A DNA stretch of 64,000 bases, taken from assembly GCF_013186535.1 (NCBI RefSeq), contig NZ_JABMCZ010000003.1:310001-374000 (forward strand). The letters run 5' to 3'. The translations under genes and the position numbers were made by a program. The notes beneath the pieces were generated by a model. That model had not been told where the DNA came from. It worked only from the letters and a program-made list of their open reading frames with translations, and searched no databases. Positions 45,615 through 54,164 of the stretch are shown piece after piece. This DNA is from Nocardia terpenica. GTDB lineage: Bacteria; Actinomycetota; Actinomycetes; Mycobacteriales; Mycobacteriaceae. Positions within the stretch are counted from its first letter, which is position 1. Every line of letters begins with the position of its first letter.

Positions 45615-46277
45615 ATGGCTGACACCCTGACCCGCGCCGACGTGGCGGCAATGATCGACCACACCCTGCTCGCTCCCGAGGCCACCGCGGCCGATGTCGC
45701 CGCGACCGTCGAGGAGGCCCGGCAACTGGGCGTGTTCGCGGTGTGCCTGTCGCCGTCGATGCTGCCGGTGCGCGCGCCGGGGCTGGTGGTGGCGACGGTC
45801 GCGGGTTTCCCCTCCGGCAAGCATCACTCGCTGGTGAAGGGCACCGAGGCGCGGTTGGCCGTGGACGAGGGCGCGGCCGAGGTCGACATGGTGATCGATG
45901 TGGGCGCGGCGCTGGCCGGTGACTACAACGCGGTGCTGTCGGACATCGTGACCGTGCGCGAGGCGATCGGCGACCGGGCGCTGCTCAAGGTCATCATCGA
46001 GTCCGCGGCGCTGCCCGACGAGGCGATCATCGAGGTGTGCCGGGCCGCCGAACGCGCGGGCGCGGAATTCGTCAAGACCTCTACCGGCTTCCACCCGGCG
46101 GGCGGCGCCAGCGTGCACGCGGTCACCCTCATGGCCGAGACCGTCGGCCCCCGCCTCGGCGTCAAGGCCAGCGGCGGCATCCGCACCTCCGAAGCCGCCG
46201 CCGCCCTCATCACCGCGGGCGCAACCCGATTGGGCCTGTCCAAGTCGCGCGACGTGCTGGCGGGTTTCCCGGAGTAG
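45615..46277 (+). CDS. deoC: Deoxyribose-phosphate aldolase
   Basis: A 220-residue class I aldolase that splits 2-deoxyribose-5-phosphate to glyceraldehyde-3-phosphate and acetaldehyde. Catalytic residues are Asp91 (AEVDMVIDVG), the Schiff-base Lys154 (FVKTSTGF) and Lys184 (GVKASGGIR). Length and motifs are normal. It holds the place of Rv0478 near hbhA. The nearby GNAT gene is divergent, with the region between them short and without a clear operator. Confidence 0.96.
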   Translation: MADTLTRADVAAMIDHTLLAPEATAADVAATVEEARQLGVFAVCLSPSMLPVRAPGLVVATVAGFPSGKHHSLVKGTEARLAVDEGAAEVDMVIDVGAALAGDYNAVLSDIVTVREAIGDRALLKVIIESAALPDEAIIEVCRAAERAGAEFVKTSTGFHPAGGASVHAVTLMAETVGPRLGVKASGGIRTSEAAAALITAGATRLGLSKSRDVLAGFPE

Positions 46278-46281
46278 CCCT

Positions 46282-47040
46282 TCAGCAGGTACCGCCACTG
46301 CCGCCCTGCAACTGCGTCGCGCCGCCCGTCAGGTGAACCGTGATCCCGTTGTCGGTGACCTGTACGGCGGTCGGCTGCAGGTTCATCGGGTAGCTCTGCA
46401 GGCTCTGGGTCATCAGCTGGACGATGCCGTCGACCAGGTCGGTCGGGATGCCCAGGCCCAGCAGTTGGGCCGAGGCCGTGCCGACCTGGATCTGATTGCC
46501 GACCACCCGCGGCTGGAGCTTCAGGTCGGCCAGGCCGCCGAGCACCTTGACGTCGAGGGTGCCGTCGCCGGGGTTGGACTGTACGCCCGTGACCAGGCCG
46601 GACAGCGTCTGGGCGATGCCGTCGTCGCTCCAGGCGGCGTCGGCGGTGGAGCTGCCGACGGTGGCGCCGCCGCTGCCGCCGTTGGTCAGGGTGATGTCGT
46701 TCAGCCGCGCGTGCACCTTCATGCCGACGGCGGGGCCGAACTTGGCGTCGTCGCTATCGACGGTCACGTACTGCACATTGTGATCGATCGCCGTGAGCAG
46801 CAAGGGTTTCGGCCCGAAGTGCACCGACACCTTCGACCCGAGGTCCCGCTGCACCTGCGTGGCGATGCAGTCGGCGTTGCGCTTGCGGAAATAGGTCTCG
46901 GCCGCGGCGGCGGTGCCGACCACGGCGAGCAGCACGACGAGTCCGATGATCAGGACCATGCGCCGCACATTGCGGGGTCGGGGCCCACCCGGCACGACGG
47001 GTGCGGGCTCGACCGCGGTGTCTGGAGGGATCGAACTCAT
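46282..47040 (-). CDS. DUF2993 (LmeA-like) membrane-anchored protein (Rv0479c-like)
   Basis: A 252-residue protein with a Pro-rich cytoplasmic start, one membrane helix (RMVLIIGLVVLLAVVGTAAA) and an outer domain that begins AETYFRKRNADCIATQVQRD and resembles the DUF2993/LmeA fold (TLSGLVTGVQSNPGDGTLDV, PRVVGNQIQVGTASAQLLGL). LmeA itself works in lipomannan maturation; this one has no assigned task. It holds the position of Rv0479c beyond deoC. The final residues are Gly-rich (GGATQLQGGSGGTC). Confidence 0.82.
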   Translation of the reverse strand: MSSIPPDTAVEPAPVVPGGPRPRNVRRMVLIIGLVVLLAVVGTAAAAETYFRKRNADCIATQVQRDLGSKVSVHFGPKPLLLTAIDHNVQYVTVDSDDAKFGPAVGMKVHARLNDITLTNGGSGGATVGSSTADAAWSDDGIAQTLSGLVTGVQSNPGDGTLDVKVLGGLADLKLQPRVVGNQIQVGTASAQLLGLGIPTDLVDGIVQLMTQSLQSYPMNLQPTAVQVTDNGITVHLTGGATQLQGGSGGTC

Positions 47041-47158
47041 GCCACCGATTCTTCCCGAGCTTTCTGAGCTCGCTCTGTGGAGCGGTTGTGGGCTTGGGCG
47101 CAGCACGACGAATTCGATTGTGACATAACGCACAGCGCCTCGGCGTAACCTGAGTCAC

Positions 47159-47767
47159 ATGTCCGGAGAAGCCGCCGCCAGCCGTATCCGCGATCCGGAG
47201 CAGCGCTGGTCGGTGCTGCGCCGACTCGCCGGGCGGCACGCCGGGTACTTCACCACCCGCCTGGTCCTGCGCACCGGCTGCGAGGACCGGATCCGATCGG
47301 CGCTCGAGGACGGATCGGTGGCCCGGGTCGAGGTCGGCCTGCTGCGCATGACGGACTGGCCCGCGGGCCCGCTCGACGAATACGCGATGTGGGCGGCCTG
47401 GTTCCACGGCGCGGCCGCGGTCTCCCACCACAGCGCCGCCGAACTGCACGGCCTGGGCCGCTTGCGCCCGCGCTACGTGCACATGTCCGCCGACGGCGGA
47501 CGGCTGCCCAGCAGTTCGCGGCTGGTCGTGCTGCGCCGCATGCTGCGCCGCGACGACGTGGAATCGGCGGGGGCGTTCCTGGTGACCACCCCCGTGCGGA
47601 CGATGCTGGATCTCGCCGAGACCGGCATCGGCCAGACCGCACTGGACGAGATCGTGGCCGACGCGGTCGCCATCCATCGCTGCGCCGGTGCCGAAATCCG
47701 TTCCGCCGCAGAGTTTCTGACCCCGCCCGCGGCGGCGCGATTACGTCGCTCGCTGGCCCGCGCGTAA
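47159..47767 (+). CDS. AbiEi-type antitoxin-domain protein
   Basis: A 202-residue protein with the winged-helix start of type IV antitoxins of the AbiEi group (HAGYFTTRLVLRTGCEDRIR, ALEDGSVARVEVGLLRM) and the family's C-terminal domain (VSHHSAAELHGLG, FLVTTPVRTMLDLAETG). AbiEi is the antitoxin of the AbiEii nucleotidyltransferase toxin. No toxin gene is adjacent; such orphans are frequent in actinomycetes. The 3' end overlaps the convergent methyltransferase-like gene by 27 bases. Confidence 0.82.
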   Translation: MSGEAAASRIRDPEQRWSVLRRLAGRHAGYFTTRLVLRTGCEDRIRSALEDGSVARVEVGLLRMTDWPAGPLDEYAMWAAWFHGAAAVSHHSAAELHGLGRLRPRYVHMSADGGRLPSSSRLVVLRRMLRRDDVESAGAFLVTTPVRTMLDLAETGIGQTALDEIVADAVAIHRCAGAEIRSAAEFLTPPAAARLRRSLARA

Positions 47768-48571
47768 GGGCCCCGAGCCGGGCGCCACCGCGTCCCAGGG
47801 GACCGACAGGACACAGTCGCGCATGCGGCGGCGGTAGCGGCGGACCGGAAAACCGGCCTCGCGCAACAGCTTCGCCGACTCGCGCCACCGGACCCGGGGC
47901 CCGTAGGGGGACAGGTGCGCCGCGCGGGCCCAGGCGCGGTCGGCCGCGGTGAGCAGGGTGTGGATGCGCTCGCCGGGAATATTGCGGTGGATCAACGCCT
48001 TCGGCAGGCGCTCGGCGACATCGGAGGGGCGCTCGACGGTGAACGGATCCCACGCCAGCGTCAGCGAGATCGGGCCCGCGCGGTCCAGCAGCACCCAGGC
48101 GCAGCGGCGGCCCAGCTCGTCGCAGGTGCCGTCGAGCAGCAGCCCGTCGGGGGCCAGGCCGTTCAGCACCGTCGACCACGCCTGCGGCACAGCGTCTTCC
48201 GGATACTGGCGCAGAACATTGAAGGCGCGCACCAGCATCGGCCGCAATCCGGCCAATTCGAAACCGCCGCGGCCGAATTCGACGCCGTCGCGGCCCGGCA
48301 CCACCCGCTCCGGGGCGATCTCCAGGCCGACCACCCGCACCTCGGTGCGCACCCGCCGCAGCCGCGCCGCCAGCTCCAGCGTCGTCACCGGGCTCGCCCC
48401 GTACCCGAGATCAACCACCAGCGGATCGAGGGCGGCGCGCAGCCGCGCGATCACCAGTTCGTCGTGCATCAGCCAGCGGTCGCTGCGGCGCAATCGGTTG
48501 ATCCCCGTGGTGCCGCGGGTGATCGCGCCGACCGGTTTGTTCAGACGGTGGGGTTCTGTTCTTCGAGCCAC
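47741..48571 (-). CDS. Class I SAM-dependent methyltransferase-like protein
   Basis: A 276-residue protein. The cofactor strand appears as LVVDLGYGASPVTTLELAAR with VRVVGLEIAPERV following, both standard for class I methyltransferases. Later segments (GLAPDGLLLDGTCDELGRRC, ISLTLAWDPFTVERPSDV) form the rest of the fold. No substrate is suggested. The GTG start lies inside the last codons of the preceding DUF2505 gene, a 31-base overlap, so translation is likely coupled. Confidence 0.75.
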   Translation of the reverse strand: MARRTEPHRLNKPVGAITRGTTGINRLRRSDRWLMHDELVIARLRAALDPLVVDLGYGASPVTTLELAARLRRVRTEVRVVGLEIAPERVVPGRDGVEFGRGGFELAGLRPMLVRAFNVLRQYPEDAVPQAWSTVLNGLAPDGLLLDGTCDELGRRCAWVLLDRAGPISLTLAWDPFTVERPSDVAERLPKALIHRNIPGERIHTLLTAADRAWARAAHLSPYGPRVRWRESAKLLREAGFPVRRYRRRMRDCVLSVPWDAVAPGSGPLRAGQRAT

Positions 48572-49056
48572 TGTGTCGTGAATTCGGCCTCGGCGCGGAA
48601 CAGGTCGACCAGATTGATCAGCATGAGCTGCTCCAGTTTCGGGCCGAGGAACGGGATGAACACCTTCGCCGTCGACGAGGTGCGCAGCGTGCAGCCGGTG
48701 TCGGTGGGGAACAGGCGCATGGTGCCCGTCAGCGTGCCCGGCCCGGACGGGATGGCCGCAGTGAACTCGCCCTCGACCTCCGGGCCGAACGGGCCGTAGG
48801 TCTCGGTGCGGGTGATCGGCATGTCCTTGCGCATCACCGTCTGCGCCAGCTCGGGCAGCATGTGGCGGGGTAGCAGGTGTTCGAGCACGACCCGCACACC
48901 GCCGTCCCCGGCGTCCAGCTCGACCACTTCGTTGGGGGAGTACTTGCGCATCTCCGCCATCCGCGCGTCCCAGTAGTCGCGGCTCGACAGCGCCGCGTAC
49001 ACCTCTTTGGTGGTGTGCAACGGATAACGTGCTGAGTAATCCAGTCGACGGGCCAT
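48541..49056 (-). CDS. DUF2505 (SRPBCC-like) protein, copy 1
   Basis: A 171-residue protein of DUF2505, a helix-grip lipid-binding fold group. Markers are MARRLDYSARYPLHTTKEVY, YWDARMAEM, the strand VRVVLEHLLPRHMLPELAQT and the C-terminal helix LINLVDLFRAEAEFTTQWL. It resembles the next gene upstream closely enough to be a duplicate (shared Y..YWxxRxAE, D.G.RV, TETYG/S, P.fGkKlE, ..EAEFT..W). Function is unknown; it may bind a hydrophobic ligand. Confidence 0.82.
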   Translation of the reverse strand: MARRLDYSARYPLHTTKEVYAALSSRDYWDARMAEMRKYSPNEVVELDAGDGGVRVVLEHLLPRHMLPELAQTVMRKDMPITRTETYGPFGPEVEGEFTAAIPSGPGTLTGTMRLFPTDTGCTLRTSSTAKVFIPFLGPKLEQLMLINLVDLFRAEAEFTTQWLEEQNPTV

Positions 49057-49117
49057 GAGGACGTAGCGTAACGCGAGAGTTAGCGGGACCTTCGCTGCGG
49101 CGCGAAAGCGGCCCCGA

Positions 49118-49603
49118 TCAGCGGTCGGCGATCCAGCTGCCGGTGAACTCGGCCTCCGAGGTGAGCAGCTCGGTGAGCTTCTCGGCGACGACCTTCTCGA
49201 TCTTCTTGCCGAACAGCGGAACCGCGACCTCGACCGAGCCGTCGACCACCACGGTGCAGCCGGAGTCGTCGCCGGTCAGGGTGACGGTGCCGCGGACCTG
49301 GGCGGGCGCGCCCTCGACGTGGGCCTCGAAGATGCCCGAGGTGCCGGAGTAGGTCTCGGTGCGGGGGATGATCAGGTCGCCGGGGCGCACCGAGGTGAGG
49401 GCGGTCGGCAGCTCCTCCTCCGGAATGGCCTGCACCATGGCCACGCGCAGACCGTCATCCGTGGCGTCGAAGGATTCCAGGCGCGCGCCCGGTCCGCCGA
49501 CCTCGGCGATGCGGTCCTTCCAGTACTGTTCGTCGGCGAGGGCCGCCCGCACCGCGTCGGCCGGGTGCGAATAGGTGGCCGTGTACGCCAAGGGTGTCGC
49601 CAT
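49118..49603 (-). CDS. DUF2505 (SRPBCC-like) protein, copy 2
   Basis: A 161-residue paralogue of the preceding entry, starting MATPLAYTATYSHPADAVRA. It has YWKDRIAEVGG, the strands LRVAMVQAIPEEELP and VRGTVTLTGDDSGCTVVVDG, and the helix KVVAEKLTELLTSEAEFTGS. The two genes are 61 bases apart on one strand. Its start faces murB, 26 bases from that GTG, so their promoters must overlap or one lies inside the other gene. Confidence 0.83.
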   Translation of the reverse strand: MATPLAYTATYSHPADAVRAALADEQYWKDRIAEVGGPGARLESFDATDDGLRVAMVQAIPEEELPTALTSVRPGDLIIPRTETYSGTSGIFEAHVEGAPAQVRGTVTLTGDDSGCTVVVDGSVEVAVPLFGKKIEKVVAEKLTELLTSEAEFTGSWIADR

Positions 49604-49629
49604 GGTCGAACACGCTACCGTCTGTGGTC

Positions 49630-50736
49630 GTGCGTACTTCTCAGGTGGTGCCGTTCGACGCGGTGAGCGAACTGCTCGCCGCAACCGGTGCCCGGCTGCG
49701 GAATTCGGTGCGGCTGGCCGAGCTGACCACGCTGCGGGTCGGCGGTCCCGCCACCGTCGCCGACTGCGCCAGCACCGATTCGTTGGTCGCGACCGTGCGC
49801 GCGCTGGACGCCGCCGGGATTCCGGTGCTGCTGCTGGCGGGCGGCTCGAATCTGCTGATCTCCGATGCCGGATTCGGCGGTGTGGTGGTGCGCATCGCCA
49901 CCGAGGGCGTACGCCTCGGCGCCGACCGGGTGGTGGCCGAGGCGGGTGCGAACTGGGACGGGCTGGTCGCCGCCACCGTCGCCGCCGGGCTGGGCGGGCT
50001 GGAGTGCCTGTCCGGCATCCCGGGTTCGGCGGGCGCGACGCCGGTGCAGAACGTGGGCGCCTACGGCGTGGAGGTCGCCGGGGTGCTGCGGCGGGTGCGG
50101 TTGCTGGATCGGGCGAGCGGTGAGATCGACTGGGTCGCACCGGAGGAACTCGGCTTCGGTTATCGCACCTCGGTGCTCAAGCACAGCGACCGGGCGGTGG
50201 TGCTCGAGGTGGAGTTCGCGCTGGATGCCACCGGGCGCAGCGCCCCGCTCGGCTACCGCGAGCTCGCGCACGCCCTCGACGCCGCCGAGGGGCAGACCCG
50301 CCCGGCCGCCGAGGTACGCGCGGCGGTGCTGCGGCTGCGGGCGGGTAAGGGCATGGTGCTCGATCCCGACGATCACGACACCTGGAGCGCGGGATCGTTC
50401 TTCACCAATCCGGTGGTGCCGTCGTCGCGGGTGGAACAGGTGCGCGCGGCCATCGCCGCGCATGTGGGAGATGTCACAATTCCCACCTACCCGGCGGTCG
50501 ACGGCGTGAAGTTCTCGGCGGGGTGGCTGATCGAGCGGGCCGGGTTTGCCAAGGGTTTCCCAGGCCCCGATGCTCCGGCCCGGCTTTCCACGAAACACAC
50601 ACTCGCACTGACCAACCGGGGGAGCGCGACGGCCGCCGACCTGGTCCAGCTGGCCCGGTCAGTCCGGGACGGGGTCGCCGACCGATTCGGTATCCGGCTG
50701 GAGCCGGAGCCGGTTCCGGTGGGGATCGCGCTGTAG
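49630..50736 (+). CDS. murB: UDP-N-acetylenolpyruvoylglucosamine reductase
   Basis: A 368-residue flavoenzyme that reduces UDP-GlcNAc-enolpyruvate to UDP-MurNAc, the second committed step of peptidoglycan synthesis. The FAD loops are LLAGGSNLLISDAGFGGVVV and LECLSGIPGSAGATPVQNVG; the catalytic Ser is in GSFFTNPV and the Glu region near LIERAGFAKGF. GTG at 49624 and 49630 both fit the start. It holds the place of Rv0482 and precedes the L,D-transpeptidase gene, so two wall enzymes are neighbours. Confidence 0.95.
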   Translation: MRTSQVVPFDAVSELLAATGARLRNSVRLAELTTLRVGGPATVADCASTDSLVATVRALDAAGIPVLLLAGGSNLLISDAGFGGVVVRIATEGVRLGADRVVAEAGANWDGLVAATVAAGLGGLECLSGIPGSAGATPVQNVGAYGVEVAGVLRRVRLLDRASGEIDWVAPEELGFGYRTSVLKHSDRAVVLEVEFALDATGRSAPLGYRELAHALDAAEGQTRPAAEVRAAVLRLRAGKGMVLDPDDHDTWSAGSFFTNPVVPSSRVEQVRAAIAAHVGDVTIPTYPAVDGVKFSAGWLIERAGFAKGFPGPDAPARLSTKHTLALTNRGSATAADLVQLARSVRDGVADRFGIRLEPEPVPVGIAL

Positions 50737-50801
50737 GGGCGTGGCGCGAACAACGGGGGCGCGCCGTGAACCGGCCGATGGGGCGCGGTAAATTCGAGGA
50801 A

Positions 50802-52046
50802 GTGAACGTTCGAGGAGTGACCAGCCGTCGTGTCGCGCTGGTGGGGATGGCTCAGCTGGCGACCGCGGCGCTGGTAGCCGCCTGTTCGAACGGCAGCGGC
50901 GACAAGGCTGCGCCGAAGAAGGACCCCGGTCCGGTCGCGAAGGTCGGCTACGAGCCCGGCAACGGCAGCGCCGACATCAGCCCGGTGGCGCCGGTCTCGC
51001 TGACCGTGACCAACGGCCGCATCGACCAGCTGGCGCTGACCAACCCCGCCGGAAAACAGGTCAGCGGCACCTTTGCCCCCGACCGGAGCAGCTTCAAGGT
51101 CAACGAGCCGCTCGGTTACGGCATCACCTACACGTGGTCGGGCACCGCGATCGGGACCGACAACAAGCCGGTGCCGATCGAGGGCAAATTCAGCACGCTG
51201 CAGCCCAGGCAGACGGTTCCGGCGACGATCAACATCGGCGACGGGCAGACCGTCGGCATCGCGGCGTCGATCATCCTGCAGTTCAAGAGCCACGTCGCGA
51301 ACAAGGCCGCGGTGGAGCGGGCGCTCACCGTCACCACCACCCCGGAGACCGAGGGCGGCTGGGCCTGGCTGCCCGACGACAACGGCGGTTCCCGCGCGCA
51401 CTGGCGCCCGCGCAACTACTGGGCGCCGGGCACCGACGTCACCTTCTCCGGCAAGCTGTACGGGCTCGATCTCGGCGACGGCGGGTACGGAAACTCCGAC
51501 CTCACCTCCGAATTCAAGATCGGCCGCAGCCAGATCGTGCAGGGCCACGCCCCCAGCCACCGCGTGCAGGTGGTCCGCGACGGGCAGACGGTCTTCGACT
51601 TCCCGTGCAGCTACGGCGAGGGCAACGAGGCGCGCAACGTGACGCGCTCGGGCATCCACGTGGTGACCGAGAAGTACGAGGACTTCGTCATGTCGAATCC
51701 GCCGTTCTACACCAACGCCCGCGAACGCTGGGCCGTCCGCATCTCCAACAACGGCGAATTCATCCACGCCAACCCGGAATCGGCCTCGGCGCAAGGCAAT
51801 ACGAACGTCACCAACGGCTGCATCAACCTCAGCACCTCCGACGCCCAGGCCTACTTCCCCACCGCCATCTACGGCGACCCGGTAGAAGTAACCGGCACCT
51901 CCATAGCCCTCTCCGCCGCCGACGGCGACATCTACGACTGGACCATCGACTGGGACACCTGGAAAACCATGTCCGCCCTCCACGGCGAACCCTCCCCGGT
52001 AGTCTCCGCCACCCCCCTCCCCCCAGCCCCGGTGGGCGGCAACTGA
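50802..52046 (+). CDS. L,D-transpeptidase lipoprotein (LprQ/LdtMt5-like)
   Basis: A 414-residue lipoprotein. A signal peptide (RRVALVGMAQLATAALVA) ends in the lipobox LVAAC. Two immunoglobulin-like domains follow (LTVTNGRIDQLALTNPAGKQ; the second with NIGDGQTVGIAASIILQF), then the YkuD domain from about residue 245 (HRVQVVRDGQTVFDFPCSYG). The catalytic segment is TNGCINLS, with Asn where most family members have His before Gly-Cys; the upstream His is in FIHANPES. It makes 3-3 cross-links in peptidoglycan. Position and domains match Rv0483 (LprQ). GTG codons at 50766 and 50802 compete for the start. Confidence 0.9.
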   Translation: MNVRGVTSRRVALVGMAQLATAALVAACSNGSGDKAAPKKDPGPVAKVGYEPGNGSADISPVAPVSLTVTNGRIDQLALTNPAGKQVSGTFAPDRSSFKVNEPLGYGITYTWSGTAIGTDNKPVPIEGKFSTLQPRQTVPATINIGDGQTVGIAASIILQFKSHVANKAAVERALTVTTTPETEGGWAWLPDDNGGSRAHWRPRNYWAPGTDVTFSGKLYGLDLGDGGYGNSDLTSEFKIGRSQIVQGHAPSHRVQVVRDGQTVFDFPCSYGEGNEARNVTRSGIHVVTEKYEDFVMSNPPFYTNARERWAVRISNNGEFIHANPESASAQGNTNVTNGCINLSTSDAQAYFPTAIYGDPVEVTGTSIALSAADGDIYDWTIDWDTWKTMSALHGEPSPVVSATPLPPAPVGGN

Positions 52047-52052
52047 TTTCGA

Positions 52053-52515
52053 TCCCCGTTGCAGGGCCCCAGGGGCCCTGCAACGGGGAAATACGATGGG
52101 CCCCTCGGGGTTCCGACGTGTCTTCGGGTCCTGACGTGTCTTCGGGTTCCGACATCTCTTCGGGTATCGATGTGTCCTCGGATTCCGGCATGTCTTCGGA
52201 TATCGACGTGTCTTCAGGTCTCGTGCGAAGAGCCCCGCTTTCATGTGCCTGTTGCGTAGCGGTGCCCGGTCCCCGTCGCGGGTGGTACCCGTCCCCATTG
52301 CGTAGCGGTAGCCGTCTCGGTTGGGTGGCGGTGCCCGTCTCGGTTGGGTGGTGGTACCTGTCCCCGTTGGGTGGCGGTGCCTGTCCCCGTTGGGTGGCGG
52401 TGCCTGTCCCCGTTGGGTGGCGGTACCTGTCCCCGTTGGGTGGCGGTACCTGTCCCCGTTGGGTGGCGGTACCCATTTCCCCGTTGCGCGGCCCCCTGGG
52501 GCCGCGCAACGGGGA
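52053..52515 (+). repeat. Double array bounded by two perfect palindromes (locus J)
   Basis: At 52053-52089 arms of 18 bases (TCCCCGTTGCAGGGCCCC and complement) flank one base. Six exact 18-bp steps follow, each near GACGTGTCTTCGGGTYCY (52115, 52133, 52151, 52169, 52187, 52205). Next come about nine units of 23 bp (CCCCGTTGGGTGGCGGT..), exactly periodic from 52298 to 52459. The block ends with a second perfect palindrome, TCCCCGTTGCGCGGCCCC and complement (52478-52515). The arm CCCCGTTG is repeated in every 23-bp unit. Each palindrome lies 4-7 bases from the stop codon of one of the two convergent genes. Confidence 0.87.
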
Positions 52516-52519
52516 TCGC

Positions 52520-53254
52520 TCAGGGGCGGCGGGCGAAGCGGCCTGCGTCGGCTTGGTCTCGGGGCTTGACGATGATGGTGTCCAGGTCGACGTGTGGGGG
52601 GCGGCTGGCTACGAAGCCGACGATTTCGGCGATGTCCTGGGCTACCAGGGGATCGATGCCCTCGTAGACCTTGGCGGCGCGGTCGGCGTCGCCGGCGAAG
52701 CGGACCAGGGAGAATTCGGTTTCCACTGCGCCGGGGGCGATTTCGGTGAGGCGGACCGGCTTGCCCAGCAGTTCGCCGCGCAGGGTTCGGTGCAGGACGC
52801 CCTGGGCGTGTTTGGCGGAGGTGTAGCCGGAGCCGTTGTCGTAGGTGCGGAATGCGGCCACCGAGGTGATGGTGACGATCAGGCCGTCGCCGGAGGCGAT
52901 CAGCTTGGGCAGCAGGGCCCTGGTGACGCGCAGCGTGCCGAGCACATTGGTCTCCCACATCCAGCGCCAGTCGTCCAGATCGGCGTCGGCGACCGTCGCC
53001 AGGCCCTTGGCGCCGCCCGCATTGTTGACCAGCACGTCGGCCCGGTCGATCGCCTCGGTGAAGGCGCGCACCGACTCCTCGTCGGTCACGTCCAGCGGCA
53101 GCGCGGTCGCGCCGATCTCCGCGGCCAGCCGCTGCAGCCGATCGGTGCGGCGCGCGCCGATGTACACGTGGTAACCCTGCTTCGCGAGTTCCCGGGCGGT
53201 GGCTTCGCCTATCCCCGAACTGGCTCCCGTCACGACGGCATTGCGAGTGGTCAT
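52520..53254 (-). CDS. Short-chain dehydrogenase/reductase (Rv0484c-like)
   Basis: A 244-residue SDR. The cofactor loop is VVTGASSGIGEATARELAKQ with an Arg-rich second strand (GARRTDRL) that suggests NADP preference; NNAGGAKG, the catalytic Ser in TITSVAAF and Y-x-x-x-K (SGYTSAKHA) are present. APGAVETEF follows as usual. It holds the place of Rv0484c, between the L,D-transpeptidase and mshA. The substrate is unknown. The stop is seven bases from the palindrome that ends locus J. Confidence 0.92.
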   Translation of the reverse strand: MTTRNAVVTGASSGIGEATARELAKQGYHVYIGARRTDRLQRLAAEIGATALPLDVTDEESVRAFTEAIDRADVLVNNAGGAKGLATVADADLDDWRWMWETNVLGTLRVTRALLPKLIASGDGLIVTITSVAAFRTYDNGSGYTSAKHAQGVLHRTLRGELLGKPVRLTEIAPGAVETEFSLVRFAGDADRAAKVYEGIDPLVAQDIAEIVGFVASRPPHVDLDTIIVKPRDQADAGRFARRP

Positions 53255-53339
53255 AGCCCGAGCTTAGGTTCCGAACCCCGCGGGCTCGTGTGTGGTTGCG
53301 CACGCCCCGGGCACGACGGCGGCGGCTAGCCTGGCGCTC

Positions 53340-54164
53340 ATGGCTATTCGGGAAGTGATGAGCGCGGACGGCACGAGCATCGTCTATCAGGTGACCGGAC
53401 CCGCGGACGGGCGGCCGCTGGTGCTGCTGCACGGCTGGGCGGGCAACCTGCGCAACTGGGGCGCGGCGGCGGACGAGCTGGCGCGCCGGTTCCGGGTGAT
53501 CGCGGTCGACCTGCGCGGCCACGGCTACTCCGACGCTCCCGAGACCGGATACGACGACCCCAAGAACTGGGCGGCCGACATCGCGGCCGTGCTGGCCGGG
53601 GAGGGCATCGAGACGGGCGCGGTGCTGCTCGGCTGGTCCTACGGCGGCATCGTGCTCACCGACTATCTGACCGCCTACGGCACCGGCGCGGTGGCGGGGG
53701 TCGTCTACTGCGGCTCGCAGGCGGGCATCGGCCGCGGTGTGCTCGGCGCACAACCGGGACCGGCCATGCAGCAGGCGATTCCGGATGTCTTCGAAGACAG
53801 CGCGGGCCGGGCGCTGCGCGGCTTCGGCGCGTTCGGCAGCGCCAACACCGGCGGCGCGCGGGACCGGGGCGCCGACGCCCAGCGGCTGTTCGGCGGCAGC
53901 CTGTCCACCCCGCCGCGGGTGCGCAAGGCCCTGTTCTACCGCACCGTCGACAACACCGAGACGCTGCGCACCCTGGACGTGCCGGTCCTGGTGCTGCACG
54001 GCACCGCCGATCCGGTGGTCCCGATCGAGAACGGCCGCTACATCGCCGAGGCCGCGCCGGACGTGCGCACCTCCTACTGGGACGGCGCCCAGCACGGCCT
54101 GTTCATCGAGGACACCGCGCGCTTCGTCGCCGAGGTCACCGGCTTCATCGCCGGGCTGGACTGA
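53340..54164 (+). CDS. Alpha/beta hydrolase
   Basis: A 274-residue single-domain hydrolase. The oxyanion segment is LVLLHGWAGNLRNWG, the nucleophile elbow GWSYGGIV, the acid is in LHGTADPVVPIENG and the His in DGAQHGLFIED. The layout resembles haloperoxidase-like and esterase enzymes. The nucleophile is preceded by Trp rather than His, as in chloroperoxidase relatives that carry GFSMGG-type elbows. It is divergent from the SDR gene; the substrate is unknown. Confidence 0.88.
   Translation: MAIREVMSADGTSIVYQVTGPADGRPLVLLHGWAGNLRNWGAAADELARRFRVIAVDLRGHGYSDAPETGYDDPKNWAADIAAVLAGEGIETGAVLLGWSYGGIVLTDYLTAYGTGAVAGVVYCGSQAGIGRGVLGAQPGPAMQQAIPDVFEDSAGRALRGFGAFGSANTGGARDRGADAQRLFGGSLSTPPRVRKALFYRTVDNTETLRTLDVPVLVLHGTADPVVPIENGRYIAEAAPDVRTSYWDGAQHGLFIEDTARFVAEVTGFIAGLD

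Noticed and set aside
52115..52222. A protein with hexapeptide repeats (18 bp = 6 codons)
   Set aside because: Several frames stay open, giving D-V-S-S-G-type or P-E-D-T-S-type repeats, but there is no start with a ribosome site, and the adjacent array has a 23-bp period that no frame can follow. Treated as non-coding.
52250..52480. A CRISPR array
   Set aside because: Units abut without unique spacers, the period is only 23 bp, and no cas genes are near. The same holds for the arrays at 12617, 20560 and 41191.
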